19,108 nt of DNA. Origin: Desulfurococcales archaeon (GTDB lineage: Archaea; Thermoproteota; Thermoprotei_A; Sulfolobales; Acidilobaceae). Below the pieces are notes generated by a model. The model worked only from the letters and a program-made list of their open reading frames with translations. It was not told the DNA's origin and ran no database searches. Position numbers and translations under genes: made by a program. The stretch covers positions 1 to 19,108 of the forward strand of contig WAOU01000121.1 of NCBI GenBank assembly GCA_015521095.1, in the 5' to 3' direction. Shown here in pieces: positions 7,198-14,116 of this stretch; the stretch's first letter is position 1, and each line of letters opens with the position of its first letter.

Positions 7198-8181
7198 GTG
7201 CCTGTGGTCATAGCATATAGGTTGCTAAGAGTAATAAGGAGACTTGCAGTATCCAAGATAAAGTTCCTTCTCCTCTTCTTCATGGTAGCATGGCTTACAA
7301 GCGCAGGGCTATTCTACTGGAGCGAGCATATTCTAGCGGGAAGAAGCGACGTAGACTGGGCGACAAGCCTATACTGGGCACTTATAACAATGGCGACAGT
7401 AGGCTACGGCGACATAGTTCCCTCTCGAGGAGTAGGATGGGCTGTAGCGGCGATCGCCGCGGTCTTCGGTATAAGCGTCTACACACTCTTTATTTCGACA
7501 ATTGCAGATAGATTCTTGGAGGCTACGGTGAAAGCAAGTATGGGTCTAGGAAGACTGGTAGGTAAAGATATCGTAGTAATCGGAGAGGGACCGATATGCG
7601 AAGAGGCTATCAATGAACTACTTGCTAATAGGGACAAGGATTCTATTGGCTGGATACTTAATAGCCAACCACGTGTCCCTCCCAAAATAGACTTCGTAGT
7701 AGGCGACCTAGACGAGGACACATTGGAGAGAGGAGGAGTCAAAGACGCCATCAAAGTAATAATATGTTATGAGGACGACAGTAAGGCCATACACGCCACT
7801 GCACTAGTCAAGAGAGTCAACCCCAACGCTAAAGTTGTCGTATTGGCCAAGAATGAGCAGACAGTAAAAATCCTCGAGATGCTCGGAGCAGATATTATAA
7901 TAACAATGAGTATTCTAGGCAGGCTTCTTGCTAGCGGCGGATTCGAACCAATGGTCATCAGATTCATATCAGACGCCACAACTGCCCGAGAAGGAGTAGA
8001 TATCGCACAGGAAGAACTATCAAGAGAGACACTCGTGAAAGATCTAGAGACACGTGGTAGAAGGGTTGTAGCTGTGATGAGAGGCAAAGATATAGTTGTT
8101 CCAAAGGAAGAAGATAAGCTTCAGCCAGGAGATGTAGTCATATACGTGAAGGAGCAAGAGAAGGATGCTAAAAAAGAGTAG
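7198..8181 (+). CDS. Two-TM potassium channel with RCK (TrkA-N/TrkA-C) domain
   Basis: This is a MthK-like K+ channel. The first transmembrane helix (KFLLLFFMVAWLTSAGLFYW) is followed by the pore helix and selectivity filter TVGYGD (67-72) and a second helix (VAAIAAVFGISVYTLFI). A cytoplasmic RCK N-domain begins at DIVVIGEG and includes the GDLDEDTLERGGV segment typical of TrkA-N. A TrkA-C domain closes it, ending DKLQPGDVVIYV. RCK rings gate the pore on Ca2+, nucleotides or pH. The Rossmann glycine motif is degenerate (GEGPIC), so nucleotide binding may be altered. The frame is open back to 7006, abutting the divergent operon, but GGAGGT at 7182-7187 and the TATA box position favour GTG 7198 (327 aa). 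Confidence 0.92.
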   Translation: MPVVIAYRLLRVIRRLAVSKIKFLLLFFMVAWLTSAGLFYWSEHILAGRSDVDWATSLYWALITMATVGYGDIVPSRGVGWAVAAIAAVFGISVYTLFISTIADRFLEATVKASMGLGRLVGKDIVVIGEGPICEEAINELLANRDKDSIGWILNSQPRVPPKIDFVVGDLDEDTLERGGVKDAIKVIICYEDDSKAIHATALVKRVNPNAKVVVLAKNEQTVKILEMLGADIIITMSILGRLLASGGFEPMVIRFISDATTAREGVDIAQEELSRETLVKDLETRGRRVVAVMRGKDIVVPKEEDKLQPGDVVIYVKEQEKDAKKE

Positions 8182-8308
8182 TGAGAAATATTTATGCTAT
8201 TCTATTATATAGAAGTGTGTTCTCATGATTTTTCATATTTATTTCTTGAATTACATTATACTGATAATGGATAGTACTAGAATATTCCATATAATGGTGG
8301 ATTGAAAA

Positions 8309-8893
8309 ATGGTGCTTCATCATAGAACAAGCAAAACCGTTAAATCGTTAAGAGAGAAGTGCCTTGAATGTATAGCTGATCCAACAGGCCTACTCTCAAC
8401 GAGTAAATATACGAAGGAAGTAAAGAAGCTTGGAGAAGACCTCTACCTAGTGGTTTTCGAGTGGAAGAAATTTGGGATGAAAAAGAGATTCGAGGTTGTA
8501 TTCAAGGTAGTAAAAGGAAAAGACACGGTAGAGTACAAGAGTGTCGAAGGAACAAAGTATCCTTTCGATATGAAGTTTCTATTAAAGCCTAAGGACAAGG
8601 ATCTTTTAGAAATAACGATTGATGCATGGATGAAGGCCGGACTAATGGCTGACCTTTTCGGGAAAAAAGACTATGCAGAGTTTATAGAGGAACTGGTAGA
8701 CACGGGATTAGTTAATCTCCTCTCAAGAATGTCGGCCGGATACGTAAAGAGCGGAGAAATAGCAAATTGTGCTAACTGCTTGTTATATGACCCTGTTAAG
8801 AAATACTGTTATTACATGAGGAAACAGGTTGAGGATCCGGATAAACCTGTATGTGACGGTAAAGGCTTTATCTCCGAAAAGGCGGTTATATAA
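8309..8893 (+). CDS. SRPBCC-like protein with C-terminal four-cysteine cluster
   Basis: This is a soluble 194-aa protein of unknown function. Residues ~10-140 follow the SRPBCC (START/Bet v1) pattern: an initial helix, several long beta strands (LYLVVFEWKKF, RFEVVFKVVK, DTVEYKSVEG, LLEITIDAWM) and a long last helix (DYAEFIEELVDTGLVNLL). This fold makes a hydrophobic ligand cavity. The tail has C154-x2-C157-x9-C167-x14-C182 with Tyr and Pro spacing (CANCLLYDP, DPDKPVC), able to hold zinc or an Fe-S cluster. Similar Cys tails occur on assorted archaeal proteins, and I know no assigned role. ATG 8309 has GGTGG at 8296-8300. It lies after the channel gene with a 127-bp AT-rich gap, so probably has its own promoter. 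Confidence 0.78.
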   Translation: MVLHHRTSKTVKSLREKCLECIADPTGLLSTSKYTKEVKKLGEDLYLVVFEWKKFGMKKRFEVVFKVVKGKDTVEYKSVEGTKYPFDMKFLLKPKDKDLLEITIDAWMKAGLMADLFGKKDYAEFIEELVDTGLVNLLSRMSAGYVKSGEIANCANCLLYDPVKKYCYYMRKQVEDPDKPVCDGKGFISEKAVI

Positions 8894-8981
8894 ATTCCTA
8901 CCTAAGATCGAATACTTTATAATATATACTATGTTATCATGAAGAAAGTTATTTAGAATTTTATTTAGTTTAAACATACAT

Positions 8982-9042
8982 GGCTATGAGGAGACCGCCA
9001 GTGTATGAAGGGTGATTTTGTGTTCCTTCAGCGGTCTGAGCC
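8982..9042 (+). ncRNA. Candidate structured small RNA (C/D-box-like hairpin)
   Basis: In the 267-bp gap, AGACCGC (8992-8998) pairs perfectly with GCGGTCT (9031-9037), and TGAAGG (9006-9011) with CCTTCA (9025-9030). This leaves a 7-nt bulge on one side and a 13-nt loop. GGCT (8982-8985) can pair with AGCC (9039-9042) to close the whole. The same span reads as a box C/D sRNA: C-like ATGAGGA (8986-8992), 12-nt guide, D'-like ATGA (9005-9008), C'-like GTGATTT (9012-9018), then D box CTGA (9036-9039), with a GGC/GCC terminal stem. TTTAAA at 8969-8974 and TTTATT near 8960-8965 could serve as its TATA box, and T-rich sequence follows from 9053. No protein frame of note covers it. Either reading is unproven. 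Confidence 0.42.
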
Positions 9043-9160
9043 GTCTAATCATTGTTTTCTTTTGTATTTAATTGTTATGTAATTAAAAATAATAATTTGC
9101 TAGATTATATTATAGAAGTTGAATAATCTGCTTGTCACATATCGGAGGTGGTTTTTCTAG

Positions 9161-10441
9161 ATGGTATATATAGGTCGCTTATCAATCCGAGAATCATTCA
9201 ATCTCTATAAGAAACATCTCCAGGGAGGAAAAGCATCATTCTATGAGGCTATTGGATTCGATATAGTTATGGGTAAACGGGAAGGCGTATGGATATGGTC
9301 GCTTGATGGACGACGATTCTTCGATGCTCATTGCAACGGCGGGGTATATAATTTAGGCCATAGAAACCCTCTGCTCATCAAAACGTTAATAGCCGCACTC
9401 GAAGAGCTGGATATCGGCAATCACCACCTTGTCAGCGAGCACCGCGCAATACTTGCAGAGAAACTGGCGCGCCTTTTCCCTGGAGAACTAAACCGGGTCA
9501 TGTATAGTGTGGGAGGAGGCGAAGCTGTTGACTTCGCAATAAAACTTGCGAGAGGATACACTAGGAAAAAGAAGATAATCTATGCTAGGGGAGGATACCA
9601 TGGTACGACAGGGTTGGCGATAGTTGCAGGGGACGACTATTATAAGAAGCCATTCGAGCCACTGGCTCCAGGCTTCATACAGGTGGAGCACGGAGTCATA
9701 GACGATTTGAGGAAAGTAGTCGACGAGGATACAGCCGCTATACTGTTAGAGACAATACCAGCAACGCTAGGTATGAAGACCCCTCCCATGGAATACTATA
9801 AAGAGATAAGAGAAATCTGCGATAAATACGGGTGCCTCCTAATCCTTGACGAGATACAGACGGGTCTTGCACGTACAGGTAAACTTTGGGGCTTCCAGCA
9901 CTATGACGTGGTACCAGACATAGTAGTGATTGGAAAAGGACTCTCCGGAGGACTATATCCAATCACGGCAACCATTTATCGTGACGACCTAGAGGAATTC
10001 ATGGAAAAGCATCCTTTCACACATATATCGACTTTCGGAGGATCAGAGCTGGGAACAGTTGTGGCCGAGAAAGTAGTCGACATTGTGAGTAGCAAATCAT
10101 TCCTAGAGCATGTCAATATTATATCAGGAAAAATATGGAGTCTACTAGAGAATCTAGCATCCGACTACGACGACATAATAGAGGAAATCAGAGGAAAAGG
10201 ATTATTCATAGGAATAAAAACTAAGAGCAAGGGACTTGGACCACTGCTAAGCCTATCACTTATAAACAATGGTATACTCGCGGTTTTCGCCAATAATGAC
10301 AAGAGCGTTGTCCAGTTCCTTCCACCTCTAATAACAAGAGAGGAACACCTAGAGTACCTCGAAGACAAGATCAACTCAGCGCTATCAATGGTTCGAGAAA
10401 ACAGGAGCATGGAAAAGATTATCCTAGAGATGATTCCGTGA
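9161..10441 (+). CDS. PLP-dependent class III aminotransferase (or related lyase)
   Basis: This is a cytosolic fold-type I PLP enzyme of 426 aa, the usual length for the class III (acetylornithine/GABA/ornithine) group. The substrate-binding N-terminus includes DGRRFFDAHCNGGVYNLGH. The cofactor phosphate loop is SVGGGEAVDFAIKLAR, followed by YHGTTGLA. The PLP ring pair is D230/Q233 in LILDEIQTG, and the Schiff-base Lys is K259 in GKGLSGGLYP. The C-terminal THISTFGGSELG block is also typical. The first Gly of SVGGGEA, where most members have SxSGAEA, is slightly unusual. ATG 9161 has GGAGGTGG at 9144-9151. The next gene, a kinase-fold protein, begins 41 bases after the stop and is probably co-transcribed. 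The amino donor and acceptor cannot be read from the sequence. Confidence 0.9.
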   Translation: MVYIGRLSIRESFNLYKKHLQGGKASFYEAIGFDIVMGKREGVWIWSLDGRRFFDAHCNGGVYNLGHRNPLLIKTLIAALEELDIGNHHLVSEHRAILAEKLARLFPGELNRVMYSVGGGEAVDFAIKLARGYTRKKKIIYARGGYHGTTGLAIVAGDDYYKKPFEPLAPGFIQVEHGVIDDLRKVVDEDTAAILLETIPATLGMKTPPMEYYKEIREICDKYGCLLILDEIQTGLARTGKLWGFQHYDVVPDIVVIGKGLSGGLYPITATIYRDDLEEFMEKHPFTHISTFGGSELGTVVAEKVVDIVSSKSFLEHVNIISGKIWSLLENLASDYDDIIEEIRGKGLFIGIKTKSKGLGPLLSLSLINNGILAVFANNDKSVVQFLPPLITREEHLEYLEDKINSALSMVRENRSMEKIILEMIP

Positions 10442-10482
10442 AACTACAACATACATCATAAATAGACCTGTGGGGAGACGTC

Positions 10483-11427
10483 ATGATAAAGGTTCCCATC
10501 GACATACTAGCCGAATTCGAGGAGTCACTAGACCCATCGAGAAAAATATCGAGCAAATACAGAATGAATATACTAGGATATGGGGAGATCAGCACGGTTA
10601 TACGAATCAACGCAGAGGGGCTCCAAAACATAGCTCTAAAGAGAATACCTGGCTTCCCCTCGCTTGAAGATGCAAGTGACTACGCTAAACTATACGTTGA
10701 ATATAACGAACTCCTAAGAAAAGCAGGGATCAACATTCCCGAATACGGCTATGCGATTATTGAGAGAAGCGATAGAGTCTATGTCTTATACCTAGCACAG
10801 GAGCTACTCCCGAAGGAGTCAATATGTAACAACGCGATCAGGAAAATGAAGATAGACGATGCTCTCTACCTAATAGAAGAAGTAGTTCTCGAAACGTCCA
10901 AGATATGGAAATGGAACCTCGATAACCCACACAAGAAACTAGGAATAGACGGGCAAATCTCGAACTGGGCTCTCCCAGAAGAAGAACATGGCAGAGACCT
11001 GTTATACCTAGACTCGAGTACTCCAATGATCAGAGAAGGCAACCGAGACCTACTGGACACAGAGGTATTCCTACGGAGTGCTCCTCCGATAATAAGGACG
11101 TTGCTCAAAAGACTCTATCTCCAACAAATACTAGACCGATACTATGATCCAAGAAGCGTCATAGTCGATCTAGTAGCTAACCTAATAAAAGAAGGACGAA
11201 GTGACCTCATAAAGTATGCAGTGGCTAGAGTAAACAACATGCTGAAAACAGAGCTTGCCTGGTTAGAGATAGAACCAATAACTCTCAAAGAAATTGTGAC
11301 CTACTATAAGGAGGACGCCCGTATATGGACCATATACCTCTCCGCGAGAAAGCTCCATAGAAGAATACTAACGCTACTAGGCAAGAGATATGATTACCTA
11401 TTACCAGACGAGATCAAAAGATACTAG
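10483..11427 (+). CDS. Divergent protein-kinase-fold (small-molecule kinase-like) protein
   Basis: The 314-aa product follows the kinase fold in outline. A short glycine loop GYGEIST (from G32) is followed by a beta-3 Lys in ALKR (K53) and a likely alpha-C Glu in YVEYNELL. The catalytic-loop equivalent IDGQISNW has Asp (D156) four residues before Asn (N161), exactly as in HRDxxxxN, and a metal-binding Asp equivalent to DFG lies in YLDSST (D177). The C-lobe is all-helical and ends GKRYDYLLPDEIKRY. This resembles aminoglycoside phosphotransferase/choline-kinase relatives or an archaeal kinase-like family of unknown function. ATG 10483 follows GGGGAG at 10472-10477. Pairing with the aminotransferase suggests both act on one amino-containing metabolite. 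Confidence 0.75.
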   Translation: MIKVPIDILAEFEESLDPSRKISSKYRMNILGYGEISTVIRINAEGLQNIALKRIPGFPSLEDASDYAKLYVEYNELLRKAGINIPEYGYAIIERSDRVYVLYLAQELLPKESICNNAIRKMKIDDALYLIEEVVLETSKIWKWNLDNPHKKLGIDGQISNWALPEEEHGRDLLYLDSSTPMIREGNRDLLDTEVFLRSAPPIIRTLLKRLYLQQILDRYYDPRSVIVDLVANLIKEGRSDLIKYAVARVNNMLKTELAWLEIEPITLKEIVTYYKEDARIWTIYLSARKLHRRILTLLGKRYDYLLPDEIKRY

Positions 11428-11485
11428 GCCAGCACCTGAGAAACATCTCCCCCGGTACGGCCGATATTTTGATAAAAACTATTAT

Positions 11486-11497
11486 ATCGATATCGAT
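11486..11497. repeat. 12-bp perfect palindrome between convergent genes
   Basis: ATCGATATCGAT lies in the 135-bp gap between the 3' ends of the kinase-like gene and cdvA. It shares CGATATCG with the palindrome at 2046-2057. The rest of the gap is AT-rich with no recognisable gene. Confidence 0.5.
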
Positions 11498-11562
11498 CCT
11501 AGTTATCGGGGCAAAATACCTGTTATATCATTGCATTAGATGTATTATTGGTTTAGAATTGG

Positions 11563-12264
11563 TTAGTCTTCTATCTTGACCATTAGCGTGTCGGTTTTCT
11601 TTGTAGGCGGTGCAGGTACTTTTTCCTGTGCAGGCTTCTTTACGGGCTCTCTTGCACTTGTAGCTGCCTCTATTGTTTTCTCGAGCTTGTCCAGGACCTT
11701 CTTGGCGTCTTCTTTCTCGTCTGCTAGACTGTTCTTTAGCTTGCGTAGATGGTTCATTCCCCTGGTGTAGTTTCTCTCGCTTACTTCTCCGGCGAAGTAT
11801 GTCATTTGTAGGAGTGCTATTGCGCTAGCTACGTGGAGGCTCTCGTCGTCTATCTCGTCTATTCTCTTCTTTATCTCCTTCTTAGACTCCTCGGCCTTTA
11901 TCTTGAGCTTCTTTATCTCGTCGTCCAGTTTCCTCCTAAGCTTGTCGACTACGTCTGCGGGGAGCTCGTTTCCTGATATGCTCTCTAGTGCTTTTCTCCT
12001 CCTGTATGCTCTGTCGAGCGCCTCTATTAGCTGGACAGCATTGTGTTTCCATACAGGTATAGCTATTACTTTACCGTCCTTTACTTTGATCCTGTCTCCT
12101 TCGATCCTCTCTATTCCCCTATCGGTTATCTTCACCTCTACGTACTCTACAAAGCCGTCAACGTTGCTGCTAAAGCTTACTAGTACTCCTATTACTCTAC
12201 CGTACTCGTCAAAGACGTCTCCACCCACGTTGGGCGCTATTTCCTCTAGTCTAGGAGCCAACAC
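11563..12264 (-). CDS. cdvA: Cell division protein CdvA
   Basis: CdvA is the crenarchaeal membrane/DNA-associated scaffold that marks mid-cell and recruits the ESCRT-III-like CdvB. The 233-aa product has an N-terminal PRC-barrel (about 10-75; NVGGDVFDEYGRVIGVLV ... GKVIAIPVWK), a long charged coiled coil (about 80-200, rich in KKLKIKAEESKKEIKKR-type heptads), a Pro/Lys-rich linker, and a short hydrophobic C-terminal peptide TDTLMVKIED in the place of the E3B peptide that pairs with the CdvB winged helix. GTG 12264 follows GGGTG at 12273-12269. TTG 12261 is an alternative start. It is divergent from the ESCRT-III gene rather than in a cdvABC operon, so it may be a paralogue or a rearranged locus. 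Confidence 0.85.
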   Translation of the reverse strand: MLAPRLEEIAPNVGGDVFDEYGRVIGVLVSFSSNVDGFVEYVEVKITDRGIERIEGDRIKVKDGKVIAIPVWKHNAVQLIEALDRAYRRRKALESISGNELPADVVDKLRRKLDDEIKKLKIKAEESKKEIKKRIDEIDDESLHVASAIALLQMTYFAGEVSERNYTRGMNHLRKLKNSLADEKEDAKKVLDKLEKTIEAATSAREPVKKPAQEKVPAPPTKKTDTLMVKIED

Positions 12265-12301
12265 TTAACACCCATTAATGGTATTATCCGCGTATTCTAC
12301 A

Positions 12302-12309
12302 GTATATAA
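12302..12309 (-). promoter_or_regulatory. TATA box of cdvA
   Basis: TTATATAC on the minus strand predicts a start near 12279 and a leader of about 15 nt. The facing ESCRT-III gene has a possible TATA box GATTATAC within 12322-12330, so the two promoters lie side by side in a 122-bp divergent region and could share regulation. Confidence 0.45.
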
Positions 12310-12386
12310 TGGATAAACCTCGATTATACTAAGGATTCCACCATTACTTCAAACCACAACAAATACTATGAACTGGTGATATCTAG

Positions 12387-13064
12387 ATGACCAGTTATCT
12401 AGACTGGGCAAAGGGATGGAAGAACACTCCTAAGAGAAACACCATTGGCAAGAAGGTTAAGGAGCTTGTAAACCCGCCTGGACCCGTTCGACAGCAGATC
12501 ATAAACGCGATATACAAGATAGCGAACCAGATAAACAAACTAGACTACAGTCTAAACAAGCTACAGACATATGACCGCCAGCTATTCGAGAAAACAGTAA
12601 ACAGCCTAGTAGAAGGAGACAAGACTAGAGCGGCAATGTTTGCGGGAGAGCTAGCAGAAATAAGGAAAATGGCCAAGATAATCCTAACAGTCAGATACGC
12701 TCTCGAGAAGGTCAAGATAAGGCTAGAGACAGCCCTAATAGTAGGAGACATGCACGCAAACCTAGCACCAGCCGTAGTTGCGCTTAAACAGGTAGCAGGA
12801 TACCTCAAGGGCATGATGCCAGACGTATTCGCAGAGCTGATGGAGGTAGACGAGACACTACAGCTCAGCATGATGCAGACAGTAGCCGCGGTACCAGACA
12901 TGATGAGCACAGCAGTAGTAAACGAAGAGGCCCAGAAGATACTAAGAGACGCAAGCATCGTAGCCGAGCAGAGGATAAAGCAGCAGTTCCCAGAGATACC
13001 CAGCCTAGAAGGCGGTATCCCCACCGGGCCACAGCCAGGAGCCACCATCGAAGAAGCAAAATAA
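12387..13064 (+). CDS. ESCRT-III-like division protein, CdvB1/CdvB2 type
   Basis: This SNF7-family protein of 225 aa polymerises at the division site to constrict the membrane and is remodelled by the Vps4-like ATPase CdvC. A basic N-terminus (GKKVKELVNPPGPVRQQI) leads into the long alpha1/alpha2 hairpin (to about 105) and further helices to about 195. The last ~30 residues are Pro/Gly-rich (FPEIPSLEGGIPTG), a possible MIM2-like peptide for the CdvC MIT domain. There is no room for the C-terminal winged helix that full CdvB uses to bind CdvA, so it matches the shorter CdvB1/B2/B3 paralogues. ATG 12387 has a GGTGAT site at 12375-12380. cdvC is not in the window. Confidence 0.88.
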   Translation: MTSYLDWAKGWKNTPKRNTIGKKVKELVNPPGPVRQQIINAIYKIANQINKLDYSLNKLQTYDRQLFEKTVNSLVEGDKTRAAMFAGELAEIRKMAKIILTVRYALEKVKIRLETALIVGDMHANLAPAVVALKQVAGYLKGMMPDVFAELMEVDETLQLSMMQTVAAVPDMMSTAVVNEEAQKILRDASIVAEQRIKQQFPEIPSLEGGIPTGPQPGATIEEAK

Positions 13065-13112
13065 CGCTTGGGGAGTCACCTCTATCCCTCTCCAACACCC
13101 TCGGCCCGCAGC

Positions 13113-13140
13113 AGGGGACCCCTCTATACAGGGGTCCCCT
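13113..13140 (+). terminator. Strong hairpin after the ESCRT-III gene
   Basis: AGGGGACCCCT (13113-13123) and AGGGGTCCCCT (13130-13140) form a perfect, GC-rich 11-bp stem with a 6-nt loop, 48 bases after the stop codon. The downstream stretch is pyrimidine-rich (TTCTCTTTCCC) but not a pure T-run. It could stop transcription or protect the mRNA 3' end. Confidence 0.6.
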
Positions 13141-13162
13141 ATCGATTCTCTTTCCCGACAAA

Positions 13163-13183
13163 CTATGAAAACACAATTCATAG
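13163..13183 (-). terminator. Hairpin after the ABC ATPase gene
   Basis: CTATGAA (13163-13169) and TTCATAG (13177-13183) form a perfect 7-bp stem with a 7-nt loop. On the minus strand it begins 5 bases after the stop of the ABC ATPase gene and is followed by TTTGTC. Confidence 0.45.
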
Positions 13184-13188
13184 GTTTC

Positions 13189-14115
13189 CTAGTGTGCTTC
13201 TACTCCTGCTCCAAGCTTCGCGAGTTCTGAACGTAGAGCGTTCATAAGGTGTCTTATCTCATAGTATCTATCAGCTAGCTCATCTACACTGACTTCACCA
13301 TTTTTAAATCTCTCCACTAGAATCTCCAGCTCTCTCTGTAATCCGGAGAGCCTGTCTTTTAGATAATCAGCAATAATACGCTCGGCATGGATCTCTCCCA
13401 TCGCGCCCTCCTCGACTCTATAACTTATCCTTGTAGGCTCGTATTCTCCCTTGATGATTCCATCTTCTAACAGAATTACTCTATCGGCCATTCGAGCTAC
13501 TCTAGGATCATGGGTTGTCATGAGGATTGTTTTTCCGTGTTCTTTGCTTTCTCTCAATAGTAACTGTACTACTTTCTCGCCTGTAGATATGTCGAGTTCT
13601 CCCGTGGGCTCGTCTGCTATTATTATCTCAGGGTCGTTTGCTAATGCAATAGCAATTGCTAGTCTTTGTTGTTCTCCTCCACTTAGCTCTTCAGGAAACC
13701 GGTTCTCCTTGCCTGAAAGGCCTACTTCTTCGAGTAGTTTCCGTGCACGAGAGATGTTCTTTTGTCCGCGTAGGCTCATTGGGAGCAATACGTTTTCTAG
13801 AGCAGTAAGTGTGGGGACTAGGTTGAATTGTTGGAAAACGTAGCCTATTTTCTCTAGTCTATAGAGTCTAAGCTGGTTTTCATTGAACTTAGTGATGTCA
13901 TCACCGGCGACTAATATTTTTCCTGCGGTTGGTTTATCGACCCCGGCGATTAGGTTTAATAGCGTAGTTTTTCCGCTTCCGCTAGGGCCCATTACTGCGA
14001 CGACTTCTCCCTTGTACACGTTCATCGAGACTCCTTTGAGGGCAGTAACTTTTTCCCCTTTAGATTCGTAGACTTTTATCACGTCTCTTACGCTTATATG
14101 TACGTTTCCAGCCAT
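13189..14115 (-). CDS. ABC transporter ATP-binding protein, MacB/LolD-like
   Basis: This is the nucleotide-binding subunit that works with the FtsX-like permease encoded just upstream. Walker A is GPSGSGKTT (43-51), the Q-loop is in GYVFQQFNLVP, the signature is LSGGEQQR, Walker B is IIIADEPTGELD, and the switch His is in MTTHDPR. All fit the LolD/MacB/FtsE (type VII) group. Those ATPases are usually about 225-250 aa. This one has 308 aa, with a C-terminal extension of ~75 residues that is largely helical and charged (YLKDRLSGLQRELEILVERF) and may contact the permease or another partner. ATG 14115 is preceded by AGGAGGTG at 14130-14123, 7 nt away, one base past the permease stop, so translation is coupled. 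Confidence 0.92.
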   Translation of the reverse strand: MAGNVHISVRDVIKVYESKGEKVTALKGVSMNVYKGEVVAVMGPSGSGKTTLLNLIAGVDKPTAGKILVAGDDITKFNENQLRLYRLEKIGYVFQQFNLVPTLTALENVLLPMSLRGQKNISRARKLLEEVGLSGKENRFPEELSGGEQQRLAIAIALANDPEIIIADEPTGELDISTGEKVVQLLLRESKEHGKTILMTTHDPRVARMADRVILLEDGIIKGEYEPTRISYRVEEGAMGEIHAERIIADYLKDRLSGLQRELEILVERFKNGEVSVDELADRYYEIRHLMNALRSELAKLGAGVEAH

Positions 14116-14116
14116 A

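Noticed and set aside
12545..13176. Open frames antisense to the ESCRT-III gene
   Set aside because: Their composition (Ser/Leu/Arg-rich) reflects the codon bias of the opposite strand, and the sense frame is a clear SNF7-family protein.
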